64,000 nt of DNA from Bog-473 sp963721585. Its GTDB lineage: Bacteria; Actinomycetota; Acidimicrobiia; Acidimicrobiales; RAAP-2. Location of the stretch: contig CAVRJN010000008.1 in assembly GCA_963721585.1 (NCBI GenBank), forward strand, positions 186,001 through 250,000, given 5' to 3'. Made by a program: the position numbers and the translations under genes. Shown here piece by piece: positions 8,734 through 16,226 of the stretch. The notes beneath the pieces are model-generated. The model did not search any database. It saw only the letters and a list, made by a program, of their open reading frames with translations, and had not been told where the DNA came from. Numbering within the stretch: the stretch's first letter is position 1; every line of letters starts with the position of its first letter.

Positions 8734-10456
8734 TCATGAGCTGACGACGACCGTCAGCGTGAACGGACCGAAGGTCAGCGTCGAAGTGCCCGGAGACCCA
8801 AAGAGCGGAACAGGACCCGAACCCGACGCATTGGCCTGGATTGTCACACTCCCGGTGTCCTGGCCGGTCTCGCCGATCGTCGACGCCTGCGTGGCGCTGT
8901 ACACGATTGGACCTTGGCTGGAGTCCCAGAACGTCACCAAGAAGGAGCCGCTCTGACCGGCTCCGACCCCCGTCACGGTGCAGGTGTCGCTCGCACTGAC
9001 TGCGCCGCATTTGACCGCCGGGCTGCCGGTGGTTCCGGCGGCAAGCGCGATGCCCAGTCCCGCCGGGCTCGCCGTGATCGTCTCAGACTGAGTACCGGAC
9101 ACGTAGCCCGGGGCGGACGCCGCGAGAGTGGGCGTGCCGGTCGTCGCCGACCCGAACCAGAATGTGGCGCTGCTCTGACCGTTCGGGATGGTCACACTCG
9201 TCACCGGTGCCGGTGCGAACTGAGTCGTTCCAAAGGATGCGCCACTCGACGAGCTACTCGACAGATTGACCAACAGGGCGCCGCCGGTTGTGATCGGGTT
9301 GCCGGAGCCGGCCTGGCGCCGCACCGTGATCGGGCCGAGGTTCGGAGTGCTCGACGCGGCTCCCGAAACCGCTGGAGAGCTGATCACGAGGGTTTCGGTC
9401 GCAATCGTGAGCGTGAACTCCTGGGTGACGTTCGCTCCGATGCCGTTGGAGGCGTTGATGCACACCGTGTAGGTACCGACGGCGTCAGCGCCAGGGGTGC
9501 CGGACAGGAGGCCGTCGTCGGAGAAGGTGATGCCTGAGGGCAAGGTGGACGGCGTGCACCCGCTGAACGCTGCGTCCGAGAATGTGGGCGCTGGACTCCC
9601 CGACGCAGTTGTCTGGAAGCTGGCCGCGGTGCCTGCGAAGAAGCTCGCCGAATTTGCGCTTGTGATTGCCGGAGTTCCCGGGTCCGCCGGAGCCTGATTC
9701 ACCGTCAACGTGAACGTCTGGGTCGCCGAGCCGGTGTCGTCACTGGCCTTGATGCAGATCGTGTAACTCCCGACACTCGTCGCTGTCGGCGTTCCCGCCA
9801 GTGTTGCGGTGCCGTTGTGATCATCCGTGAGGGTGATGGTGCCGGGAAGCGTCGACGGCGAGCAGCCCGTGAAGCTGACGTCGTCGAGAGTCGGGCTCGA
9901 GAACCCCGCCGTGGTCACCGTGAAGGTGCCGGGGCTGCCCACTGCGAACGTGGTGTTGTCGGCGCTGGTAACGGCCTGACCACCGGTCGTTTCCGAGAAT
10001 TGGGCTGTGGGGGCACTCACCCACAGGGTCCTGACGTCGTAGAAGGCAGCCTCCACCTCGTAGAAATAGGTGGTACCGGCGACCAGACCCGTGTCCGTGC
10101 AGGCGGTCGCAGTCGACACCAGAGTTGTCGACTGCCCACACGTCCCACCCGAGACCTTTGCGTACGGTCCTCCCGACGACGTGCTCCGGAGGACGAGATA
10201 CCCACCGTGCGGAGGCAATCCCGATGATGCCCCCCAGCTCAGCGACAAGCTCGTGGGCGTCGGGCTCGAGGCGCTGCCAGCACCGGGGGTGTTGAGCGTC
10301 ACCGCCTGTGCCTGCCCGGTCCCGCTGAGCGAGGTCGTGCTGTAGGCGAAGGCCGCGGTGCCCGAAGCGACAATGAATGCGCAGACGAACAGGACGATCG
10401 GACTGCGGAAGCGGCGGATGCGGCGGACTTCGGTCCTGACGTGCTTGGGCCTCCAC
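8734..10456 (-). CDS. Secreted protein with fibronectin III and Ig-like domains (start disturbed by a frameshift)
   Basis: A frame open from 10584 to 8734 encodes a basic segment, the hydrophobic run SPIVLFVCAFIVASGTAAFA, a fibronectin type III domain, two Ig-like (putative-Ig) repeats of about 85 residues ('GTPAITSANSASFFAG...') and a C-terminal beta-rich region. The signal peptide resembles SipW-dependent ones (TAAFAYSTTSLSGTG). No ATG, GTG or TTG precedes it in frame; the first in-frame start is GTG 10302, inside the mature protein. Deleting one C at about 10446-10450 would let GTG 10456 start a protein beginning MEAKHVRTEVRRIRRFRS. Exported, function unknown, second-last of the surface cluster. 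Confidence 0.7.
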
Positions 10457-10555
10457 GAGTGGGCGCCGTCTCGGCCCGACCTCGCCGCGCGACCGGCACG
10501 ATCCCTCCCGGTCTCCTCGGCCGAGCCGGTCGGCTCCGGAGGTGGCGACCCCGGC

Positions 10556-11182
10556 TCACGACGATTGTCCGGACAGTTTGAGGGTCACCGTGAAGGTCAC
10601 TCCCTGACACGAACCCGGTGCGTCCGGCGCGAGATCCACGAAGTCCGAAATGGACTGACTCCCGCTCGTGCTCCCGGGACTCACCGTTATCGCCGGCGAG
10701 AAGGTGTACGGCAATGCCTGCGCGATGCTCACGTCGACACTGGGGCAAAGTCCGGTGTTGTCGGAAACGACTGTCGCGCCGGAGGCAACCTGGGAAAAGG
10801 TGGCGCCGAACAAATTGGCATTGTGCACGGTGAAATAGACGGCGCCGGCGTCACCCGGGAGCAGGTCGGCTGGTCCGGTCGTCGCGACGGCGTCGAGTGT
10901 CACCGGGCTTCCAGTCGAGACGTGACCCGTCGCAGGCCCGCCGGAGAAGAAGGCGAAGGCGGCCCCACCGCCGAGGCCCACCACCAGAGCGCCTGCGGCG
11001 CCGGCAGCGGGAACGAGCCCCCATCGACGGCTGGCCGCCCTGTGCGCGCCCTGCTGCACGGGGCGGGTCTTACGCGCCCGGGCGTGAGCGGCTCTGCGCG
11101 CGGGCGTGGCGGCGCTGAGCTCGACTGCCGAGGGCGAGTGCGAGACGGCGTAGGCCAAAGGAGTGGACTCGGAAGGGGACAT
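10556..11182 (-). CDS. Secreted SipW/TasA-like surface protein
   Basis: About 208 residues from ATG 11182. A long basic N-terminus (about residues 20-55) leads to the hydrophobic run LVPAAGAAGALVVGLGGGAA then FAFFSGGPATGHVSTGSP, the pattern of SipW-dependent signal peptides of TasA/camelysin-like proteins. The mature part (LLPGDAGAVYFTVHNANLFG) is similar in order to LYPGTGADTIDATIQNATGN in the 486-bp repeat domain, so they look like distant paralogues. The start is uncertain: ATGs at 11218 and 11338 are also in frame and none has a strong ribosome site. Its stop lies 100 bp before the fibronectin-like gene. Role: probable cell-surface or fibre protein. Confidence 0.65.
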   Translation of the reverse strand: MSPSESTPLAYAVSHSPSAVELSAATPARRAAHARARKTRPVQQGAHRAASRRWGLVPAAGAAGALVVGLGGGAAFAFFSGGPATGHVSTGSPVTLDAVATTGPADLLPGDAGAVYFTVHNANLFGATFSQVASGATVVSDNTGLCPSVDVSIAQALPYTFSPAITVSPGSTSGSQSISDFVDLAPDAPGSCQGVTFTVTLKLSGQSS

Positions 11183-11824
11183 GCCCAGGTCCGGCGTGGC
11201 GAGGTCCTGACCCTTCATGGCGTGAAGAGCCCGCTGCTCGACTGAGACGTGGAGACCACGCCGCTCGACTGCGAGCAGGGGGTCGTCCTCTTTCACATGG
11301 GCGCCCCGCGGCACGAGCGCGAGGACCTGATCCCTCATGACGTGTTCGCCACGCTCGCCTCCGAGCCGGACGACCTCCCCTTCGCCATCCGGCGATCCGG
11401 CGGTCTGGGGGGCGTTCACACACGCCACCGCGGGAACCGTGGCCGCGGGGGTCCGGTTCATCCGCATCTGGCCCGGCGCATCCGTGCCGCCCCGGCGCCT
11501 CATGGCCTCACCACTTCGGCGACGACGTGCGGCGCCGTCACCGACGTTGGTGGTGCGAACGGAAGGACGATCACCATCGACGAGAAGCCAATGACGGAAG
11601 CAGCGATAGTCGGTGGCATCGTGCGCGACGGTGCCACCCCCCTCGAGTCCCTGTCCCGCTCTGGCTTCATCCACTCGCCCTCTCTACGGCAATGGACGGG
11701 ACCTGCGAAGGCCTCAGGGGAGCCGTCTCCCCGCCGTCCCTCGCCGGCCCGCCTACACATTCCGGCGGATGGCCGGGCCGCGAAGCTGTTGCTCCGTGAC
11801 CCGGCCTACCCGACCGGAACACTG
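11183..11824. other. Spacer within the surface-protein cluster
   Basis: About 640 bases with no convincing gene. Open frames on both strands are Arg/Pro-rich and lack ribosome sites. A motif is repeated twice on the minus strand: ATGARGGRTCAGG-type sequences at 11338 and 11218 encode MRDQVLA and MKGQDLA, suggesting a small internal duplication upstream of the SipW-like gene. The upstream part may instead be an N-terminal extension of that gene. Confidence 0.4.
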
Positions 11825-11851
11825 GAGGACGGACGTGCATTGTCCGTCCTC
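11825..11851 (-). terminator. Perfect 10-bp hairpin after the short surface-protein gene
   Basis: GAGGACGGAC and GTCCGTCCTC pair perfectly around a 7-base loop. On the minus strand the stem begins about 19 bases after the stop of the 11871-12488 gene. No T tract follows. Position and strength suggest a terminator or an mRNA-protecting stem. Confidence 0.6.
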
Positions 11852-11870
11852 ACCACATTCCACGGCAATG

Positions 11871-12488
11871 TCAGCCCGCGGAGACCGTCACTTGCACCGA
11901 TGCACCCTGGCAGGCGTCCTGATTCGCGGTGGTGTTGAGCATGATCAGCGTCAGGCCCGCCGGAAGTCCCTGGGACACGGAGCTGCCGCCGGGCAGACCG
12001 CCGGCCACGTAATCGCCGACGCCGACATTCTGCGGCAGGTTCTGGCTCCAGGTCGCCGTCTGCCCGGTCTTCGTCGGACCGTTCACGGTCAGACCCGTCC
12101 AGAAGCTTCCCGGACCAGATGTCGGTGCCGAGAGCGCGTAGTCAGCAGCGGTGCATGCAGGATCCCCACCGGTCGCGTAGAGACTCCCAGGAGCATTCAT
12201 GGTCACGCCGGTGATCGACACCTCGAGCTGGTTCAGAGCCAGCGGGTTGCCCGTGGCGTTCTGGATCGTGGCGTCGATGGTGTCTGCACCCGTCCCCGGG
12301 TACAGGGGCCCACCTACGAAGATGGGCGAACTGACCGTGAAGGTCGTCGGGAAACCCGTCGATGCGCTTCCGGTATTCGAACCGCCGCTGGAATAAAAGG
12401 CCGCCGCCAAGCCAAATCCAGCAGCACTGAGGGCCAGTCCTGCAGCGACGGCAATCGCTGCACCCTTCTTGCTCAGTAGTCGTTTCAT
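11871..12488 (-). CDS. Short secreted surface protein, paralogue of the DUF11/MBG protein
   Basis: 205 residues: signal peptide (MKRLLSKK, then a hydrophobic run ending AAAFYSSGG, SipW-like) and a single mature domain identical to residues 43-204 of the 661-residue protein at both DNA and protein level. It ends two codons after the repeat stops, so it lacks the DUF11, MBG and anchoring parts. GGAG lies ten bases before the ATG. It is the first gene of the surface cluster and follows an unusually AT-rich upstream region. It is probably a secreted or fibre-forming subunit; the anchored paralogue could be its wall-linked form (inference). Confidence 0.8.
   Translation of the reverse strand: MKRLLSKKGAAIAVAAGLALSAAGFGLAAAFYSSGGSNTGSASTGFPTTFTVSSPIFVGGPLYPGTGADTIDATIQNATGNPLALNQLEVSITGVTMNAPGSLYATGGDPACTAADYALSAPTSGPGSFWTGLTVNGPTKTGQTATWSQNLPQNVGVGDYVAGGLPGGSSVSQGLPAGLTLIMLNTTANQDACQGASVQVTVSAG
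11877..12362. repeat. 486-bp perfect direct repeat, copy B
   Basis: Identical to 8037-8522. It covers nearly the whole mature part of the 205-residue protein. At its upstream edge the two genes share only GA before diverging; at the other edge only CGCG. Confidence 0.97.
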
Positions 12489-12643
12489 TCGGTTTGGTCT
12501 CCTTATTTTGTTTGGTTATTGGGTCGTTACATCTCTGAACTTCGCCATTTCCCCGACCGATGAGAGCTGCGTACACACTTCGCTGACTTGAACAACAAAT
12601 GAACAATGTGACAACTTCTCAACAACTATTAATGCATCTCAAG

Positions 12644-12659
12644 CCCCCTGACAAGGGGG
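12644..12659. promoter_or_regulatory. C5/G5 hairpin in the AT-rich region
   Basis: CCCCC-TGACAA-GGGGG forms a perfect 5-bp GC stem inside AT-rich DNA, about 160 bp upstream of the short surface-protein gene. It could lie in a long 5' leader or be a DNA site; role unknown. Confidence 0.35.
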
Positions 12660-12681
12660 GTTCGCCAGGAAGATTGGCGTT

Positions 12682-12783
12682 CGTAGTTACAAAGTTGTGA
12701 CTTGCATTTCTGCCAACGCAGGCACAAACGGGACATTTAATACTGAGGGTCCGTGTGCGGCGTAGTTACAAAAGTGTCACTTG
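12682..12783. promoter_or_regulatory. Pair of near-identical 23-bp direct repeats
   Basis: CGTAGTTACAAAGTTGTGACTTG (12682-12704, quoted as two parts: CGTAGTTACAAA and GTTGTGACTTG) and its copy at 12761-12783 match at 20 of 23 positions. Their spacing is 79 bp. Each has an imperfect inverted core (GTTAC...GTGAC or GTCAC). The arrangement suggests two binding sites for one regulator about 200 and 280 bp upstream of the surface operon. Confidence 0.5.
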
Positions 12784-13015
12784 TACTTTGTCGAAATCGC
12801 GTCGTCTATTGAAAGAAAGACAGATGCGCGCTTTGTGGCCAACCCATTGCGCGCGGCTTCATGCACGACGCTCCGAGGCTCGAATATCAGCTCGTCAGCG
12901 ACGCCAGTCGGCAGCTCGAAAGTTCGCAGTGTCCCCGGCGCGAGAGGGGTCTGCCCGGCGCTGCACAACCATGAGGGGGACGGTCGTCAGGATGGCGATC
13001 CCGACGGCGCCGGGG

Positions 13016-14413
13016 CTAGGCGCCCGTGCCCAAGTCGCTGAACTTTCCGTACCGCACGTCGGCCGCGCGCACCCAGGTCGGGTCCGGCTCGATCGTCCGT
13101 CCCACGGCCGACCAACGCGTCGAGTCGTCCAGGGACACCTCGAGCCCCGCAGCCAAGCGAGCGAAGTACGCCGCACCGAGTGCAGCGCCCTCGGGGACGG
13201 CGACGGTGTCCACCGGCAAGTTGGTGGCATCGGCCACCGCGGCCATCCACGCGGTCACCCGCGACCCGCCTCCGCTGGCCACAATCCGGGTGGGCTTGAC
13301 GCCGGAGCGCTCGACCATCCGGCGCACGACGAACCCGCTCGCCTCGTAGGCGGCGCGCTCGAGCGCCTCCGCTCCCGATCCGATGTCGAGCCCGTAGATG
13401 TTGGAGCGCAGCGTGTGATCCTCGAAGGGCGTGCGCTCCCCGCGCACGTATGGCAGCCAGACCGGAACCCGATCCGGCTGCCCGAGCCGGGGTTCGAACT
13501 GCTCACGCCGGGGCCCGGGCCGCGGCGTCCCGCGCAGCAGATGGCGGGCCCAGTCCACGAAGAGGGCGCCGGCATTGCTCGGGCCTCCGACGAGGAAGCG
13601 CTCCGGCGTGGTGCTGGGGTAGCTGATCAGCCCGTCCACGGTCAGCCACTCGTCGCACACCGCCCAGCAGATGAGCGTGGCCCCGAAGATCACCAGGACG
13701 TCGCCCGGGTGGACGGCGCCCGACACGATCTGGTCGCACAGGGCGTCGATGGTCCCGCCCGCGAAGACGGCGTCGCTCCCCGGCAGCGTGCCGGCCGCCT
13801 GGCCCATCGGCGCGACCGTCGGCATCTGTTTCTCCGCCACTCCCATGGAGGCCAGCATGTCGGCGTTCCAGCGCCCATGGGTGTGGAGCATTCCGAGCGA
13901 TGCGGTGACGCCGGTGTCGATCGCGGGCACGCCCGATATGGCGTGGGTCGCCACGGCCTGGCAGGGCCAGTAGCCGCGGGCGTCGGGCACTTGGGCGGAA
14001 GCCCACCGCAGGAATCCTTCGGCGTCGGGCATCGTCCCCATCGGTACGACGGCATCGTCGGCGGCGTCGCCGACGGCCCGGCCCTCGCGGTCCCCGTAGA
14101 GGAGGCCAGGGAGCACCGGCACCCCCCGCTTGTTGACCGCGGTGAGCGACGGGACCATGGAGGCCACCGCCACGCCGGCCAGCGGGTTCCCCGCCGCCTG
14201 GAGCTGCTCGGTCACCTGTTCGAACGCCTTGCGGGGCCCGGCTCGCCAGGCCCGCTTGGCGTCGTGGCGAAGGATGTCGGGCTCGGGAGCGACGATGCTG
14301 TGCGCCACCCTGCTCCGGGCCACGACCTGGCCGTTTTCGTCGACGGCCAGCGCCTTCACCGACGTCGTGCCCACGTCGACGCCGACGGTGACCGGGCCCC
14401 CGGACGCCTTCAT
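13016..14413 (-). CDS. FGGY family carbohydrate kinase
   Basis: 465 residues of the FGGY fold (xylulokinase-like). The N-terminal phosphate loop VGVDVGTTSVKALAVDE is present, then AGGTIDALCDQIVSG, GGGSRVTAWMAAVADA and EGAALGAAYFA in the C-terminal ATPase domain. The enzyme transfers phosphate from ATP to a sugar, polyol or related substrate; this branch cannot be assigned. I chose ATG 14413; an ATG 30 bases upstream would place the palindromic operator inside the gene. Divergent from the 2-hydroxyacid dehydrogenase, with the operator between, suggesting joint control. Confidence 0.82.
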   Translation of the reverse strand: MKASGGPVTVGVDVGTTSVKALAVDENGQVVARSRVAHSIVAPEPDILRHDAKRAWRAGPRKAFEQVTEQLQAAGNPLAGVAVASMVPSLTAVNKRGVPVLPGLLYGDREGRAVGDAADDAVVPMGTMPDAEGFLRWASAQVPDARGYWPCQAVATHAISGVPAIDTGVTASLGMLHTHGRWNADMLASMGVAEKQMPTVAPMGQAAGTLPGSDAVFAGGTIDALCDQIVSGAVHPGDVLVIFGATLICWAVCDEWLTVDGLISYPSTTPERFLVGGPSNAGALFVDWARHLLRGTPRPGPRREQFEPRLGQPDRVPVWLPYVRGERTPFEDHTLRSNIYGLDIGSGAEALERAAYEASGFVVRRMVERSGVKPTRIVASGGGSRVTAWMAAVADATNLPVDTVAVPEGAALGAAYFARLAAGLEVSLDDSTRWSAVGRTIEPDPTWVRAADVRYGKFSDLGTGA

Positions 14414-14418
14414 GAATC

Positions 14419-14432
14419 TGACACGCGTGTCA
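14419..14432. promoter_or_regulatory. TGAC-N6-GTCA operator, site 1
   Basis: TGACACGCGTGTCA is a perfect 14-bp palindrome, five bases upstream of the kinase start and about 50 bp upstream of the divergent 2-hydroxyacid dehydrogenase. It is the most symmetric of seven such sites in the window. Confidence 0.7.
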
Positions 14433-14482
14433 TGATCCGACATTATGGACGACGTCCGCCCCCGAAGGAGAGTTCAACCGAT

Positions 14483-15466
14483 ATGACAGGTTCCCGCCCG
14501 AAGGCTCTGGTGACGGCCGCAGTGAGCGGTCCCGGCCTCGACCTGCTGCACCAGCTGGCGGATCTCGTACTCGATTCGTGGCTGGACCAGCCCACTCTCC
14601 GCATCTACAACGCGGCCCAGCTGGCCGAGCGCGCGGCCGCGGAGGGCGCAAACATCGTGATCGTCGAGAGTGACGTCTGTGGCGCCGACCTCTACGAACA
14701 GCCGATTCTCGCCGTGTGCAGCTGCCGCGGCGATCCCACCAACGTCGACGTGGCGGCGGCGACCGCGGCCGGGGTGCCCGTGCTTCGTGCACCGGGACGC
14801 AACGCCGACGCGGTGGCCGAGCTGGCCGTCGCCCTCCTCTTCGCCGCTACCCGCGGCATCGTCCCCGCCGATCGCGACGTGCGCGAGGGCGAGATCTACC
14901 GCGACGGGAAGATCCCGTACCAGCGCTACCGCGCCTGGGAGCTGGCCGGCAGGACCGTCGGCCTGGTCGGTCTCGGCGCGGTGGGGCGCGCCCTGCGCTG
15001 GCGCCTGCGCGGACTCGGCATGGACGTGCTCGCCTACGACCCCTACGCGCCTGACGCCACCAGCTCCTTCGACGAGTTGCTCGCCAAGTCCGACGTCATC
15101 TCCGTGCATGCGCCGGTGACCGGGGAGACGACCGGGATGATCAACGCCGAGGCCTTCGCGAACATGCGCGACGGTGTCGTCTACCTGAACACGGCCCGGG
15201 CCAAGATCCACGACACCGACGCCCTGGTGGCCGCACTGGCGTCGGGCAGGGTCGCCGCGGCGGGCCTGGACCACTTCGAAGGCGAATTCCTGGCGACGGA
15301 CCATCCGTTGACAACATTCCCCCAGGTCGTCCTGACACCGCACATCGGCGGAGCCACCTACGACACCGAGTCCAACCACACCGCAACGATCGCGGAGGAC
15401 CTATGCCGGCTCATGGCCGGGGCCCGGCCCCTCAATATCGTCAACCCCGAGGTTCTCCCCTCCTGA
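14483..15466 (+). CDS. D-isomer-specific 2-hydroxyacid dehydrogenase
   Basis: 327 residues. The NAD-binding motif GLGAVG is at 163-168; the catalytic triad is expected at R239 (NTARAK), E266 or E268 (HFEGEF) and H287 (LTPHIGG). The fold is that of the phosphoglycerate/glycerate dehydrogenase family, which interconverts 2-hydroxy and 2-keto acids. The ATG at 14483 is preceded by GAAGGAGAG. One base separates its stop from the next gene, so it is cotranscribed with the S51 peptidase. The divergent kinase may supply a phosphorylated sugar acid, but no substrate is fixed by sequence. Confidence 0.85.
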   Translation: MTGSRPKALVTAAVSGPGLDLLHQLADLVLDSWLDQPTLRIYNAAQLAERAAAEGANIVIVESDVCGADLYEQPILAVCSCRGDPTNVDVAAATAAGVPVLRAPGRNADAVAELAVALLFAATRGIVPADRDVREGEIYRDGKIPYQRYRAWELAGRTVGLVGLGAVGRALRWRLRGLGMDVLAYDPYAPDATSSFDELLAKSDVISVHAPVTGETTGMINAEAFANMRDGVVYLNTARAKIHDTDALVAALASGRVAAAGLDHFEGEFLATDHPLTTFPQVVLTPHIGGATYDTESNHTATIAEDLCRLMAGARPLNIVNPEVLPS

Positions 15467-15467
15467 C

Positions 15468-16196
15468 GTGGCGGCCCGCCAACCGACCATCATCGCAACG
15501 TCCATCGGCTTCCAGGCCGAAGGGCCCGACCCGGCGAACCTCCGACCGGGACCCTCCTACCGCCTGGCGGCCGACTTGGCCGCGGCCGGGGCACACCCTC
15601 GCCTCTGCATCATCGCCACCGCGCTGGGCGACGACGCCGCACGCTTGGCGGCGGCGCACAACGCGTTCTCGAAGCTGGGCTTCATCAGCTCGCACCTGAC
15701 CCTGTTCCCGATGCCCAACGTGCCCGACATACGCGCCCACCTGCTGGCGCAGGACGTCATCTGGGTGGGGGGAGGCAGCACGGCCAACCTCCTGGCGCTG
15801 TGGCGGCTGCACGGACTCGACGTCGTGCTGCGCGAGTGCTGGGAGGCCGGCGTGGTCCTCAAGGGTGTGTCTGCCGGCTCGCTGTGCTGGCACGTAGGCG
15901 GCACTACCGACTCCTTCGGGCCCACGCTGGTCCCGGTCACCGACGCTCTGGGGTTCCTCCCCTACTCCAACAGCCCGCATCACGACGCCGAGGAGCAGCG
16001 GCGGCCGCTCATCCACCGCCTCATCGCCGATGGGACCCTGCCCGACGGCTACGCCACGGAGAACGGCACAGGGCTCGTCTTCTACGGGACCGAGTTGGTG
16101 GACGCCTTCACCGAGGTCGAGGGCAAGCTGGCCTACTCGCTCACCCGGGACGGCGCAGTGACCCGCGAACAACCGCTCGACACGAGGCTCCTCTGA
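15468..16196 (+). CDS. Peptidase family S51 (peptidase E-like) protein
   Basis: 242 residues. GVSAGS (133-138) carries the likely nucleophile Ser135; WVGGGSTANLL (99-109) and the HHDAEEQ segment near 171-177 are typical of S51 enzymes, which include the Asp-specific dipeptidase PepE and cyanophycinase. The enzyme would cleave small peptides in the cytosol. It starts at GTG 15468, one base after the previous stop, and its stop faces the convergent amidohydrolase. Linking it to the D-aminoacylase-type genes next door is attractive (both release amino acids) but is inference. Confidence 0.78.
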   Translation: MAARQPTIIATSIGFQAEGPDPANLRPGPSYRLAADLAAAGAHPRLCIIATALGDDAARLAAAHNAFSKLGFISSHLTLFPMPNVPDIRAHLLAQDVIWVGGGSTANLLALWRLHGLDVVLRECWEAGVVLKGVSAGSLCWHVGGTTDSFGPTLVPVTDALGFLPYSNSPHHDAEEQRRPLIHRLIADGTLPDGYATENGTGLVFYGTELVDAFTEVEGKLAYSLTRDGAVTREQPLDTRLL

Positions 16197-16226
16197 CCCA
16201 ACCGACCATCAGCGCCATGTCGCGCG

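Larger units (their letters stand above)
12489..13015. other. AT-rich regulatory region upstream of the surface cluster
   Basis: About 525 bases, markedly AT-richer than the neighbours over 12489-12840 (stretches such as TTATTTTGTTTGGTTATTGG). It holds a C5/G5 hairpin at 12644-12659 and a pair of 23-bp repeats (12682 and 12761). The part nearest the kinase (12870-13015) returns to high GC and has no feature I can name. Most likely it contains the promoter of the surface operon. Confidence 0.55.

Noticed and set aside
11249..11938. Plus-strand frame opposite the surface cluster
   Set aside because: Antisense to the spacer and to the 3' end of the short surface gene; no start signal and unlikely amino-acid use.
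8037..12362. Composite transposon or IS bounded by the 486-bp repeats
   Set aside because: The repeats encode a surface domain, no transposase lies between them, and there are no terminal inverted repeats or target duplications.
12682..12783. Possible CRISPR
   Set aside because: Only two repeats, three mismatches, 56-bp gap and no cas genes.
12777..12968. 63-residue minus-strand frame in the AT-rich region
   Set aside because: Composition is fairly protein-like, but there is no ribosome site, no recognisable family and it lies in a regulatory-looking region.
12755..14482. Open frame running antisense to the FGGY kinase into the 2-hydroxyacid dehydrogenase
   Set aside because: Composition is Arg/His/Gly-rich shadow of the kinase; the dehydrogenase has its own ATG with a ribosome site at 14483.
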